64,000 nt of DNA from Paragonimus heterotremus (lineage: Eukaryota > Platyhelminthes > Trematoda > Plagiorchiida > Troglotrematidae), in contig LUCH01000398.1 of NCBI GenBank assembly GCA_013368495.1, forward strand, positions 129,872 to 193,871, given 5' to 3'. The position numbers and the translations under genes are program-made. Of the stretch, positions 12,701 to 27,600 are shown piece by piece. Under the pieces are notes generated by a model that saw only the letters and a program-made list of their open reading frames with translations, ran no database searches and had not been told where the DNA came from. Each line of letters opens with the position of its first letter. The stretch's first letter is position 1.

Positions 12701-15116
12701 TGATCAATATTTGTTTGCTTATTACCGACCAGCCAGTAGGTCAGGTGGGAACCAATCACGGTGTTCGCTTTATATCGTGGGTTGTTCTGCTTCAGATATC
12801 AAGTGCTGGCACGATTGTACAGAAGGATGATACAATCATCAATGCGCATTCATAAGTAGCATACCTGCAATGTTATGAAAATAGGTAACAACAGTTGATT
12901 GAACGATAACGTAATCCAAGTGTAGGGTCAACTCAAGATTGGTGCAGTTTACTACAGACTAAAAATCATACTATGGACTACAGACTAAGTTTACTTAACA
13001 ACGTACGAAAAATACAGATTTAATAGGGTTGAACCGGAAATACAACCCGACTATTTCCTCTGAATATTCCCGCATGTTTATTGTCATTTTTAGTCACTTT
13101 AGCTCAGTTTACTCTACAGCAGATATTATTGGTTGGGGAAGCGTTCGAATGCCTACCTAATCGATCCGGAAGTAACCGTGTATAGATCAGATGCCAAACC
13201 GCTGTTTCAAATGTGCTATCAACAGATTCGCAAAGATAGCAAACAATTATGTAATATATAGCAGCAGACAGAAAGAGATCACAGTGGATGTTTCGACCAA
13301 GTTCACCTCAAACTGTCCGACAAGATACTATAAGCTTATCAATTCATGTGAAACCTAGAGTCAAGATAGCATTATGCAACAAGCATCTCGATTTCTATAT
13401 TTTGCTTAATGACAACTTGAGCAAACGAAAGGCAGTCAACTCAATGACCCTCAATCAAGCCGTAACATTTACCAGAGTGAAATTCATGGGTGGTGCAGTT
13501 AACAGACACGCCCAGTTGCAGCCCAGTTTCAGACTAAACATGAATAGATGTGCTTAAACTAGTATCATTAAAGAGATGACAGCCGAACAGGACCGATGAG
13601 TTTCAATAAACGATGTGTTTCAAAATACAATAAAACATTTTGACGTCATAGTTAGACACAGAAACTGTGCCCAGTAGAAATTTAGCTGTGGACTTTCGCA
13701 CGCTATGAACTATTGAGGAAAAATAAATTCGACAACGATTTTGGAGAGCGTTTGTACTACGACATGATCGATATTTTAAAGTTCCACGAAGAGCAGAAAT
13801 GCTTCACCAACAATTTTCGGGAATAAGTGGTATACAATATATTCAACAGAAAGCGCAATGACGAAGCAACTGATTAAATGAGATCGGGTGCAAAGAGTCC
13901 TGAACGTCGAAAATAAAAAAAGCAATTGATACGGAATGACTAAGTCATTGTCAAAATAACCGATCAACATTTAACTCTGATTAGTTTGCCTAATTTACAA
14001 ACATAGATGAACAATCCTGAGAACTGGCAACCCATTGAGTACTCTTTGTGAATAACGGTAACATATCGATACAGATAGATGTGTTAAAGGACGGGCTTTT
14101 TGAATGTAACTGACTTGACAACTTGCACGAACTGTCCGGAGGTAGACTACTGATTACTTACACCATAAAATCAGCAAAGCTGATTGAATACAATGACCGT
14201 GAATCCGTACAGAAGCTGTATAAAGCAGGAACATGAAGAGGAGTAGATTGCTTTATGCAGAACACCGATACCATTGAAGACTTGAGAATATGTAACTATT
14301 AACAAACTAATGGGAGCGTAGTTGGTTAGAAATCCATGTAAACGACAGACGGTTGATTAGTAAATGTTGAATTTGTCGACACTTTCAAGTAGCAATTCAC
14401 CATAAATGCTGGAAAATGTGTCGTTGTAATCTATGAAACACACTTAACCTTCAGATGTTATTTCAAACGATGAACAAAAGAAAAATCCGAGAGAGGAAGG
14501 AATCCAGGGGTAGAGTCCGAAAAATGATGGCTTGATGGTTTACATTTCATGTTGTTTATTTGAGTACTCAATGGACTAGGAACAAGTTGTTTAGTACTTC
14601 GAAGCTCTTGCGGCTTGCAGGAAATCAGAAGAAAAATGCTCATATCCTTTCAGGTGTTAACGAAATCTGCATCGTCCTTCAACAGTTAGCAATTATGTGG
14701 TGTGTGAAATGTGGGCTAAATAGCTTGGGCATTTTACGATAGTGGTTTTTACTGTCGCCGTATTTTCTAGGCTAGCTTGGGTCTTCAGGAATGACTGTCT
14801 GATGTCAGAACTTCGATCCCTGAAGGGAGTTAACGGTCTGCTTTCGGTCTTACTGTCTATCACAGGGAATACCTTGATGATAGAAGAGCCAGAATTGTCA
14901 AATATAAGAGTTGTTTCAGCAGTAAATAATTACGTATTATTAGTGTGGAATGAAAGACTGTGATCCACTCCCGAACTTTAATTAAAGGTCGCGGCCTTGT
15001 GCCAGTTTAAAATGGCATCTCATCGGTTGAGGACGTTAAACAACACATAAAAGTCTGCCAGAAAATTCCATAAGAGCGATTAAAAAGCAGTCAGTAAATC
15101 GGTGGGTTAAGAAAGG
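9736..15116. other. Gene-free region
   Basis: No gene, RNA gene or named repeat is recognised. The longest frames are 80 to 89 codons (12089-12331 and 13288-13557, both +), with no domain and no flanking signals that argue for coding. The 3' flank of the minus-strand Penelope-like fragment (about 14.85-15.11 kb) was searched by eye for the hammerhead tail seen in copies A and B. It is not there: the nearest match is CCGATGA on the minus strand near 15.02 kb, with no GAAA box after it. Confidence 0.6.
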
Positions 15117-15671
15117 TCACTGAGTCCAGGGAAGGGTCAAGTTTACGAGTAACTGTTTCTGAACACACAGGGTCGGGTTTAGTCGACTGATTGCAACAGC
15201 TTCAACAAATTGCAAGAATCGTGGATTCGAGTGACGTAATAGGATTCTGAATGCACAAACTGGGTCGATAACGTGTCCGGTGGTCAGGACGTGTCTTGCG
15301 ACTGCGGACGCTGGTTGCTTGCGTGTTTCAAACGCATTGTCGTTCTTCTGTAGTACAGAGTTCTGTACCCACTTGGGCAGATGTTCCTTCATTCTGGAGA
15401 TTAGGCACCTCTCGGTTCTGCCTATGTAACTTTCTTTGCAGTTACGTGTAAATTGGTAGACGCAATGTGACGTGGCATCGACAGGCTGATCTCCTTTGAT
15501 TGAAGGAACAGGCAGTTTGTGGGTCCGGGCTAGCACACAGAGTTTCGCTGCGTTAAATGTCCGTTTAATTGAATTCACTAGTCGTTGAGTTGTTTGATGC
15601 ATGTTATAATCACCTTTAAAAGGCAGAATGTGTTGTTTTGGACATCTCGGTGACCGACATTTATGTGACGC
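15117..15671 (-). CDS. Penelope-like element GIY-YIG endonuclease domain, 5'-truncated but open
   Basis: A 184-codon open stretch runs from just after a TAA (15672-15674) to a TGA (15117-15119). It opens with PKQHILPFKGD (end of the reverse-transcriptase/linker region), followed by SIKRTFNAAKL. The GIY-YIG module comes next: CVYQF (GIY strand), SYIGRT (YIG strand), then RCLISRMKEHLPKW with the conserved Arg and Glu-His. Next are SAVARHVLTTGH, FVEAVAISRLNP and the terminal VQKQLLVNLTLPW. The ATG at 15602 is probably not a real start, because the homology continues upstream of it. In an intact element this domain is the C-terminal part of one RT-endonuclease protein that nicks target DNA. Here the RT core is missing. 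The terminal motif (KQLLVNLTLPW) differs from copies A and B (KRLVKTLNLP), so this is another PLE lineage. No hammerhead tail follows. Likely a truncated insertion, recent enough to keep its frame. Confidence 0.88.
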   Translation of the reverse strand, partial: ASHKCRSPRCPKQHILPFKGDYNMHQTTQRLVNSIKRTFNAAKLCVLARTHKLPVPSIKGDQPVDATSHCVYQFTRNCKESYIGRTERCLISRMKEHLPKWVQNSVLQKNDNAFETRKQPASAVARHVLTTGHVIDPVCAFRILLRHSNPRFLQFVEAVAISRLNPTLCVQKQLLVNLTLPWTQ

Positions 15672-15674
15672 TTA

Positions 15675-18600
15675 GGGACCACTGCAAATTTCTCCGGCCT
15701 ACACTACTCATTCGTTCTCACATATGAGTAGCCTCACTGTTACCTGCCTCTATATATCTGCACTGACCAGTAAACTCCAAATATGTAGATTCTCAATTGG
15801 AATGTAGTAAGATGATTACCGACGAACGATAACGATTCAGGACGTTGACGGCACATATGTATATGTGCTGCATTTGTGGGTTAACGTGAAAAGAATACAG
15901 CAGACTTATTTGATCGTATCATTCAATATGTGACTCAGACTGACCTCTACACGAACTGTGGATTCGCTAGCACTTTCGAAGTAGGAAAAAGAAAAATATC
16001 GCACATTTCGTGTCAGAGGTAATGAACCACATTTTTTGAACCCAAAGTTAACAGTGTTTACCTGGAAGCCTATAGCGACAGGTGGTTACAAAATCCCTGC
16101 AAAAAGCCATACATGTGAATGGAGACAGCACGGTTAATAAAATGTTTCTTGGGTTGGTGCAGGTTGACCGTTGTACACTGCTCTGCTCATCTTTGTGTCC
16201 AAAGGTAGTTACTACTTTATAGATACGTTTCAAGGAAGTGTTTCAGAAAGTCGAGAATGACAGCGGAAATTATCACGTAAACTGTTAAATTAAACTACTC
16301 TTTGGCATGTGTTTTTGGTCGCTAAACTAATGAGAAAAGTTGATAGATTAGTGGCAGAACATGCACATTCAATTTGTTGAACCGATTTCACTATGGTTTA
16401 CTGACAAAATCAATCACACAAACCAGTAAACAGCAAGCCTCTGGCGAGTATTGCTTTTCTCGCTATGGTTTGTTGGTTTTTTCTTCGGTTGGTTAATTTA
16501 GCTTGAATTTTCATTCGTCTGAGTCAAATTATATTAGTGTTTACGTATGTGTCAGTAATCTTCAAAGAACTCGGCTTTCCTTTGATAATTGTGATTATTT
16601 ACAAAGGTGTTTTTGTTTGGATTCCCCTCGTGTTATATAAACAATCGGTAAATTGCAGTTGTTCTGCTAATTCGCGTAGAATTCAGAAAGCAAAATTCAA
16701 CAAATAGGCACAGTGCTATGGCTTTTGGCCCGGTCCATCCTCACAGAACCAGCAGATTCTGTGCAGTCAAATCTTCCGCTCTTTAAAAGTGTGCTGTCAA
16801 GTTTTCATCTTATATCGTATCTTTACGTGGTTTATGTTTTGCAATGAAAGCAAGCAGCATTTACACTAAAATCAACTGCATGCACGCGTTTTACAGTCTC
16901 TTCTGAATAGAAACTCCGATATTACAAGGATGGACTTAGGAAAATACATTCCGAATATATGTTCCCTGCATAGGCTGCTTCTTGGCATTGTCAACTTATT
17001 ACATGTGAATGGCCGGATTAATGAAACGACCGTAACCTCTCGTGAACCAGACTGTGACATGTAATCTTGAGTCAAGTTCACTTTAATTATGTACCAGACA
17101 ATTCACACTTCATAGATGTAAAGTATAAACCATTTACACACCCATCACATTCTCTTGAACACACAAACGAAGAGGAACTAAAATGGTTTATCATTTTGGG
17201 TGAGTAAACCAGAAAGGAAAAGTGCTGTATATATCACCAGTTGTGCAATCTCATCTTGTCCAGATGATGGTATAGAAACTGGGCCCAATAACATCTTTTC
17301 TCGTGCTATCTGCCTCGATTGTTGTCTTGACAAATGGGAGTATGGCTATTCTGGCGTCGATCCTTAGGTGACAACATTGTGTTCGCGGTAACAGCTGACT
17401 CCGAAACATACATGCTCTTCTCGCTTTATCAAGCCACTTAACGTTAGTGTGTCGTTTTTCCTGCCGTCCATGTGAACAAAGGATAAGCAACAAACAGACA
17501 GACAACATGCTTGAGGGATGCGCACCAGTACAGATGGGTGGATGATTGCCAGCACGATTCGTTCGAAATTATCGACAGTGATCTTGATAAATTCCAATTG
17601 GTAAACAACGTCAGACTTCGCCGAAGTGACAGACAGGCTTTGCACATCAACAAACCTAGTGACTCATTTTTTGGACAGTGATGAAAAAATTCAAAAACTA
17701 TCCCTTTTAGCTCTGTAACAGTCCAACATTTAACGTGGAAATGTCAACATGATAACCTATAAAATTTTGAAGGCGTCGTTCTGGATTGACAAATATCACG
17801 TTAGCTACATGCTCTAATGTAAAATAAATAGGTTTTATTCAACTTGATGCTCTTCAGAAAGCTCACACTGGTAGTATTGGTTCTTCGCTGCTAGTAGGCT
17901 TTTATCTCCCAGGTTTACCTTGCTTATAAAATTTGAGCACCGTGATAGCTTCAAGTAGCTAGGTGATGTAACCATAAAGGAACTTTTACAATCAGCGTGT
18001 TATGATTTGTTATTGACACACAGTGGGGGATTCATTTGAGATATGCCGGCCACCTCTCAAACTTGGCCAGATTTTTCACAACCAAATAAAAGATTGGACT
18101 GACAAATATAAAAAAACACGAGGTTCCAGCTTTTCTTTTGTTAGTGCTCGGCAGTAGTGCGTACTCTTACTACGACCAGTGTTTTAATCAACGCCCACGT
18201 TCAAGTCAAACAAGAATGTTGACTGTCTTCTTTGTAGGAGCAGTGTGCATTTAATACCTACCAGTCCGCTTACAATCTATCAACAATCACAACATCATCT
18301 AGCACGATGAGTAAGGCTTGTGATTCCCGTTTGATGAGGACTCCCGTTTGTAGGGAGGTCGACTTGAATCAACAAAGTTGTAACTGAATCACTTCCAGAG
18401 GGAACTGAACATACTAATGCCACTAACCGTTGAAGCATTACGATGCGTCTGTCAGTAATACCAGGTCAGTAGTAAAGAGATCGAAACGATTGCATCATGA
18501 CAGTATGAACTGGAGATCACTTCAGGGTCACGGCGAATATAAGCATAAAAGACGAGCTCTAGCAAAATCTGGGCTATAATCTGGTGCTTATTTTCGAAGG

Positions 18601-21600
18601 TTACTGGTTGTAAGTTATATATAACTAGGTAAGGTATGGTCAGATATCATTGTTCATCACCCAAAGTCATGGTCTGTCCATTATAACACCAGATAAACGA
18701 ACGTATGGTCATCGGTGAAGATCAGTTAACTTCTAACACTCGGATTAAGACTGTACACTGCTTACCTGTTGACAGTATGGGTTCCGTTAACGTTGGTGAT
18801 GTAATTCATTAAGAAAATAAACTGGCTTACTATTCGCTAGTCTAATTTTTAAAGCGTTTCTTGATAACCTTGGATAGCTGCACGGATATTTCTGGAGATT
18901 TCGTAATAGCTCCTGTTTCTATGTGACAGCTGTCAAACTGGGTTAACAGTGTTTGCTTCGAGTAGCTACAATCAGTTTGCGTGTCGTGACAGTAACTATA
19001 CAGAAATAAAAGCAACATCTACTTGATATCTATCGTGTACAGTTTGAAGACATGGTATCATATGTTCGGTGCATATAACGTGCACTAAATACATTCACAA
19101 AAAATGACAGGTGTTACTTGCTGTTTGCGCATACCCCTTGAAGATCTACTTCGTCAGTGCGTGAATGCAGCCGTAATTCTCACTATGCAGTTGTAAATAT
19201 CAACTTTCTACTGGATAAAGTTAATCGTTCTATGAGTTTTTATGAAACTAGTTCAACCTGATAACTTTACTCAACCTTTATGTTTTTCAATAGCTCGATC
19301 GGTAAACTTTCAAACAAATTGGGCAGTATTATATACCACCTTATTTATACTTACATATCGACTATCAGCGCAGACTGATCAGTGGATCAACCCTCGTTCT
19401 ACACTGATGACATTGTCAAGCTCTATTCCGAAATTTCCCAGTCCTCAATTCGAGAATAGGAGTGAACGAGTTTGAAAGTCACTTTTATTGTTCCACCAGT
19501 CGGTCTAAAAGGAACACAGACGTAATATTCAAAACTGTGTAATACGATATTTGATATTTACTCACGCAGAATCACATTTCTTGTCCAGCTGGCTATCCGT
19601 TAATCATGCGTTAACGAAAGAATGGATTTCGATAGCCTATATGTGGGGCACAGTTACTGTCGACTAAGCTTCAAAATGACTCACAAACATTCAGCATCAA
19701 ATAAATAAATAACAGTGTAGGGACTGTAGTAATTTGCAAGTAACTTACAGACTAATAGGAGAAATGAAAAAAAGGTAATTTCCACACCGGCGACCGTCGA
19801 AGAAAATTCCAAAGATGCTGTTACTCAGCACAATGTTGTTCCACCAATAACCTACTAGATAGTTCAATATCTGTCAAAAGGGTAACATTCAAATAACTTC
19901 ACTTTAATGCACGATACTCTATTATAACCTATTTTAAAAGGGATATGATACAGCCTGCTGTTAACTAAACACTAGGCGTCAAAACCAACAAAATAACACG
20001 AATATCTGAAAGATTTGATGTCAGATGTAGCGCATTCATTTACCAAGGAAGCTAATGACGTGGTCTCGCGATAGAAAGTGTGATACGACACAACTAAACT
20101 TAGTGAATCACGAAATTAATCCTCTACAGGTGGGGAACTGAAGGGAATAGAACAAGGCGATAGGTGGTATAACCAACCTAACAAGTTATTCATTAAAGTG
20201 CGAAAAACTATTGGTTTGTTTTAACCTGAATTCCCCCAGCATGTCAAGCGACAGGCTGATAAAAGTCAACTGAGTGACAGCTCACCGCGTATCTCACTTC
20301 CGTTGAAACAATGAAACAGCGGAATGAGGTTTTGTGAAGACGTTAGGTAAACGATTGGTGACAACTTGGAAAATATTTGCCACGAAACCAGATTGTTAGC
20401 ACACTCGTGGTCCACAAATTCGGATAGGAAATACATATACGAAGTGATGCATCTGGCAGAACGAAAACAATCGACGTGATTTTGCATACATGAGTGTTAA
20501 AAGTCACACAAAGACCTAGGTACGCTAAAATTATTAACTGCTTCATGTGTTAGTATGTGAAACTGTAAAGGGATATGCGATAGTCGGCGTGGGAAACTGT
20601 CTACTAGAAACCTCGTGCCATGAAGGTGGAATTTTCGAACAGCAGTTTGTTACCCGACAACATGCCAACTAGTCTGTCGGGTCTAGAGTGTTTAGCTTTG
20701 ATGATCATCCACAATACAGGTATCAGAGAGTCCAGGTTAGTCTTCAACAGCAAAGATCACACTGAGCTTTCCGGATGGGGTTTGTGTTGATACCTTTGCA
20801 CCTTTATGAAGTGCTCAGCCAAGGATTTGATCTTTTGAACAACTCCTCTGTTACGTCATTTTGCGGAACACAAAGCATTTTGCATGTAAATTACTGCTGT
20901 GGAAAGATTCGTCCAATGACTCACGGTTTGCCGCAATAATCATGACTGAAAAATAAGCATATCTTGGTAGTCTAACCTAGTTCGAACAAAGTTTTTGGTG
21001 AGCTGCATTGAGTTGTTTACGAAAATAAGGATTACCGAATCACGTAGTGTATTAAGATAACTGCCTTAAATATCTTGATCAGTCATTTTGCTTCTGTTAC
21101 ACTTTTCGTCCGTTCAAAGATCAGATGTGCTACCATAACAGCTTGCCAAACGTTCTTACATGTAAGCCAATTCAGAGGACAAAGCTCATCAAACAGCTAA
21201 TTTCCAGCAAAACAATGACATCACTGATAGCAGATGTTTTGAACAAACCAAAGCATCCAACTGATAAACAGTCCGAGTTTGAGAATAAGCCCATGCAAAA
21301 TGTAGCGGTTTTATGCATCAGTGCTCAGAAATTTTCAGATAGCTTTCACTTTCACTTCATCAGTAGTTTCAAGTGTGTCCCTTACGTGATACAAAGACCA
21401 ATCGTATGTGAAACACGTGATCATTAAGAAAACTCAACTGTTTCTATCAATAGAAATTGGTAACTACAACTAGTTCTCCAGAACAATTTTGACAGAATAA
21501 TTAGGAGACGCAATTTCAGTGCTAATGTATGAATCAGCAGTTAATGCAAACTGAACACAAGTGTACATGAAGACCGGTAATTTTAAAAATTTAGACAATT

Positions 21601-24600
21601 TCTGAAACCTGGTAACCTTTCATCTATCACTTCTTATTTACCACATTATGTTGTGCTGTCGTCATAGCTAAAACATCGACTCAAACTGTTCCCGAATACA
21701 TGAACATTAGCTGATATGTTCGATAGGTAATGCACCAGTGTTTATGCATTGCAATTGAAAAGGATGCATACATGACATATAACACAACCGTTTTAATCAA
21801 AAAAGTTTGTGAATCATTTTGAATAGCTATCATTGATTCAGCCATCACGCAATCTTTACAATGTACCATACACCGGAACTACAGAAAAGATTGTGAATTA
21901 CTTAGAATATGATTTTGCATCTTTCAAATTCACCGGGAGTTATTCTGGTCGCTTATTTGGACTTTGTGTTGAAGAATTGATAGGAAGCACCATAATTGAG
22001 TTTCAGTTTATGTCTTATCTGTTTTCAGTTGTATTTATGATTCCGGTACACAAGCGATCAGGTTATATGAAACACCCATCTGGAATTACGTTTCTTGGTT
22101 TTTCTGTTATCTTGCTGCAGGTGTACTCATGCCAGTTTAACAAGTAAATATTGTGTAGTCCACAACCACCATTTTCTAGTCCGCAGGTGAATACTATCTT
22201 GATAACGTTTGGATGTTCCAGTTGGCATCAATCTCTTAGTAGCCTCAGCTTGAACAACATCATGCAGGCGGTGACTATCTCGTTAATCGACTCAGTATAT
22301 CTGATGTGTGCGCAGAACACCTGACGTTGATAAACCTACCTCCAATGTAGCCATTTGTGCCGTCGTGTTGTCATACTCGCCGAAGCTGTCCAACCCCGTA
22401 CAGGCATCACAATTATTGACCTGATGCTAAACTTGTCCAGTCATCCATGTGTCGTATGTCACGGCGGCGGTTGAGTACAAACCGATGACGGAAACAGCTC
22501 GTTGCAAGTCTGTTGATGTACCAACGTGTTGGTAATATTAGGAAAAATGTCACCCATGGAACAAACTGAATGGTTTTGCATTAAAACTGATTCATGAAAC
22601 ATGAAAATCGACAGGTGTATTAATCAGAACGAAAGAACTTGTGCATCCTGTATGTCAGTAGAAAACATGCAACACCGATACTGTTATATGCTACACACAT
22701 GTAACATATGATAAACTTCCACTGTCTTCGTTTAAATTCGCACAGAGAGGGTTTTCGTGCTGGCAACCTAAAGATCGACAACATTCCCCTTTGCCCTTTC
22801 TGAAGTTAACAGCAACACGTGGAACAGAATGTGTAGTCAAATAGAGGACAAACTGATGTCTCTGTCTTTAAACACAGACGCAAATCAGTAATCTGCTGTT
22901 GGGCATAACTTCTGAAGAATGATACAGGCAGTTTATATGTTCACATAACACTATTACAACATCGCAAACATAGTTGGTTGCCAAAATTAGCAGTCACTCT
23001 GTATGTTTGCATTTGCATTTTTCGTTATTCACGCATAATCTAAAAGTCGAATGCAGTTTACTTATTGGTTTTAATTGCGACGCAATTGCACAATGACCGA
23101 ACGGCAGATTTTAAATAGTTCTAACACGAATCAGCATGTTTTTACTATTGTACATGCAAGTTTAAAAAGGAACGTTTCCTCTTCTTCAAAAACTGTACAA
23201 TTGTATCTTATATCACTTCACAGCAAGTATGACAACCATTCACCTCTGAACTTCTACCTTGAATAATTATCTGATACAGACAGTCGTTGAATCCTAAATG
23301 TGTGTGTAGTAAAATGGAAAACGTTTTTATACTAATCTAACAGGTGTCCGACCGAAATGTCAAGCCGATTAGCTTTATCTCATCCTCCTCCTCCCCCTCC
23401 TCCTCTTCTTCATTATTTTCATTCCTACTGATAGTCTGAATAAAACGTTGACTGGAAGTTCATGTCGAACGCTGTGCCAGTTCAAACGTTTTACACAATT
23501 GCAAATAGTCCACATTAGAGGTTTCTCATTTTCACACCTGAAATTTGCATCAACTACATGACGGGTGAGCATTGACAAATGAAAGGATGATTTGTAAGTT
23601 TTTCTCGACATCACGCTGTAAGGTGTAATTCGGAGTTAAAAATAATCTAGTGTTGAGAGTATGTTAACCACAACTAATTACGTGATCAAACGGGTCGACT
23701 AAAATTTTACTCCTTGTTCTACCCTTTAGTAACCTGTGCACCACGGTGATAATTTTGAAAAAGAAATGAGATACGTGGTACATGTGATTACCTAAAATGA
23801 TGTTTGAATGGGCACTTAAACTGATGCTATCATTTCACATTTTGTCGTCAGAACAAATGAAGCAGCTCGAGAACTTTCATGTTATTAGAGTGGATGTCAT
23901 GTTAAAACAACTGATATCTGGCTGGCACATGTCCCTATACCGTTAGCACTGTTCATATTCACGTGTGCATAATCTCGAGCTGTTGGTTTTTCAGCAAGGC
24001 CCGCCTACACAAAGAACAGCGCGCAGCACCAATCGATATCCTGTCACTGGGACAGGTTGGAATGTGTTGTTGGTTGATTCGACGAAATTCTTTCCAACAT
24101 TGCCCAGTTCTGACCGGCCAGGATAGTTTACGCCAGGAATTTAGTCGCATTCACAAAGCTGTCCCCATTAATCATGTTACTGGAGCAGACTTTCATGATG
24201 ACTCACCCAGCGCTGTATATACAATGTCACATCATGTCTGTACTGTCTGGCCAGGAAGCCCAGCAAAAATGGTTTGATGTGTAGTGCCTGGTAAGAAAAT
24301 TAGGAAGTTTAGACGAGCTGATAAACAAAACAAATTTCGTTTGTGACACACCACTTGAACAAGTCAGCTCTAAGATTTCTGTAATATGCAGCAGAAACCC
24401 ACTTTAAAAGATAAACGCCATTCAACGGGATAAACAAAGTGTAAAGGTAAAATAGCTTAACTTGACAACGGCAAATATCTGATCGTTAATCTCAACATAT
24501 TAATTCATACAGTGCAGGTTTTATGAGATTGAAATTGATTAGCTTGTACATTCATCCCTAAAAGATCAATCTGATGTCATGCAGACACAACGTGGATGAA

Positions 24601-27600
24601 GTCATTGTGAACATCATGAAGCGGACTTGTGTTTCACGGGTTATGGGCTCCGGACCCTGAAGCGAGAGGGATAATTATTCTTCGCATTCAAAAATGTATT
24701 GCCCTTATGATATACAGACAATGTTTTCCAAGCAAATGAGTGTTTGATACTGACTGCTAAAATGTAATGCTATACAGATATACATCATTTACAAATTCCA
24801 TTACGAGGACAGCAACCACAGGAATCAATCGTTTTCTCCACACTCGGCAAAATAATCTGGTTTTTTAATGAAGGTTCGCCTAAGCTTTCATCTGCCTACC
24901 TTTTACTGCATCCGGTAAGATTTACTCCATGTACGAAACGTTTGCATTGACAAACTTACCGCAGAGTCCGTTTACTGTAACGTTAGTTAAAGCACATCCA
25001 CGTTGTCAAGAGTCATTTTCATCAGCAACACAAACGACTACAATACTGTAGGTCGTATGACAGCCCCTTCATTCGCGTAGTATACTGTTGTTGTCAAAGA
25101 ACGAATTCGATAGTATTTCTTTCCCTACCTTGTGGATGCCCTTCTTATCCATTTTCAAGATTATACCCTCTTGACTTCAGTTCAGCAGTCAACGTGAAAT
25201 CGCAGTGTACGCGATTGTCGCACAGGAAATTAAACTATGTAGCTCCTTAACGGGCTTTCACGGATAAACATTGCAGAGTTAGCAATTCAATCCTAAATGG
25301 TTGCTCAGTGATCTGCTCCGTGATTAGATAAACACCTAAACAAGTTATCGACCTTTCGTCTGATTACGCAGCTCTGACGGACAACTATCTCCGGGTGGTT
25401 TAACTTGTCAAGGATAATTTCGGCAGTCATAAAAATAGACCGAGTTTGGTGACGGTTCACGTTTATCTATTGGTGTGGCTAACTAGAAGTTTACACGTTC
25501 ATGTTTATTGTGTAGATTTTGGGATCATAACTGTCTACAACCTTCGTTACGTCGATAACATTGTAGTATACTGGCCATTGACGCATTTGGTTAAACGTCT
25601 TTCTTCAACAGCCTGCAGAAGAAGAGCTTATCTATTGAGCAATTAACATGAGGTGGACGGCAGAAGCCAATGTTAATTTGTTATACATCGTCAGTGATTT
25701 TCAACGATCGGCAGAAATTATCGACCTGAGATATTGCAATCGTAGGTTATTGTTATATGGTACTGAAGAGGCAATACGAAATGTTAGCATCAACCACTGT
25801 CCGTCTTCTTACTGCTTTGTTCAAATGATATCACTGTCTGTACGGCGATTATATTATGTAACTATCTTGTTGACATCAACCGGCCAGATTGCTCATCCCG
25901 GTTGCGGTAAAAATCGGATTTGGTATCACAATGGTTGGGACAGCACGGCATTCAGACTTCTTAAGTTCACCGTCTATTAAGCCATCTAATATCAACATAA
26001 CAGTCCTCCCCAGTTTCGTGTTCATATTGTTGAGAATAAAAATGCAGTGTTGTTATCACACAGAAAACAGATACAAGTGGTTTGGAAGAAGGAAACTGTT
26101 TACTGATAACTACTCTGTTGTTTGAACGAGCCAAGTTCGTGCTATCTTCTGGTGAACAAATGTTATAACTGTTCAAGTGAAACAGAAAGAATATTTATTT
26201 CACTAGATTATTCCTCTTCATTCACGCATCCGTCTGTTAAAAAGACAAAATAGAGGCTTCTCGCAAACAGTATAGAATGATTACTAACCACTCCCTGAAT
26301 CAGTCTGCATTCCGTCTATCTCGGTTTTCAAGAATAGATTAAGTAATCTTGGCTAGGGAAACCAAAACAGACACAGTGTCTAATGAACCTAAGCAACGAC
26401 AGGACGCTCCACAGCAGTCTGCTGGATTGAGACTATAAAGAGAAGAACATGCGAAATGAAAAACATTCCAGCCTGTTCTGTCGATGTTAGTACAACTTCT
26501 TAATTAATTGCATCATATCCGTCCAGTGAGGCGAAATAAATTAAGTCGGCGTGAATAAGTTAGTCTAAGTAAAAAGAAGGACAGAGTTTCCGCTACCATC
26601 AACTTCAATTGTTAGCTGCTAATAAAGAATGGAATCGAGTTATAGTTGTAGAAAGAAATTTGTTCCTTAACTGTTGCGCAATCAGAGTAACAAAACATCA
26701 CCCTAACATACATTCGGTTGCTCAGTGAGCCCTATTGGAATAAGTTTATGCTTAAATAAACTTCCGAATAAAGGGCTGTTGGCTTATGTACGAACATACA
26801 AAGACTCACATATGGAACGTGATTCAGAAGTAAATAATCGGCGAAAAAGATCAGGAACCAGGGGATGACGCTTATTCAGAAGAAATTCTCATGCGAACTT
26901 GTGACACATATTCAAGTGAGACTCAGTGATATCACAATCGTTTCGTTTAACTGGAAGTTTTATTTAACTGTTCAAACGTTTGAAATCTAACTCAAGGATG
27001 GCGAAGTTGATTATTGGAAAGCAGGGTGGCTAATGTGAAACTTCAAAATTTGATGACTGTGTGCAGAAAATGTTTCAACGACAATTACATGAAAGCGTGT
27101 TCATTGATGAGTACTACAAGACCTTCAGTTATATGAAGCCGGCGATATAAAATTGTTCCAAATTATTTCGGAAAAAGTTGCTTGGGAGTAAGTGAGGGTA
27201 TTGGAATCCGTTTCCGGATTAGCCTGTCAGGATGGCCTAAATCAAATGCCTGTCCGTACAGCTGAAACTGTAAGTGATTTACACTGCACCGCTCATGGTA
27301 CTATTCACAATTCCTGTGTCTTGAATGAATATTACTGACACACTTGTGGATAAAGTTCTTCGCGGTCCCCGCTGACTAGTGAAAATGAACAGACCTTGAA
27401 TAAGTCACTCCACTTGCATTACTGATAGCGATTATCATTTAATAAAGAACACAAACACCTTGTCATATGGCCCTAGTCCTAAACAAGTTAGGCTGGTGTG
27501 TCACTCGTCTAAGGCGAACAAGTCGTCTTTAAAAGCAGTAGTGGAAATGAATTGGCAAAATCAAGTATCTTCAACACCTCTTTTGAATATCGGAAAAGTG

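Noticed and set aside
18690..18740. LIFTDDH on the minus strand, resembling the RT F-x-D-D motif
   Set aside because: Stops lie close on both sides and no other RT motif is readable nearby; a four-residue match is easily random.
23375..23614. 79-codon minus-strand frame with a basic C-terminus (KKRRRGRRRMR)
   Set aside because: The basic end is the translated (TCC)n microsatellite; the rest has no domain.
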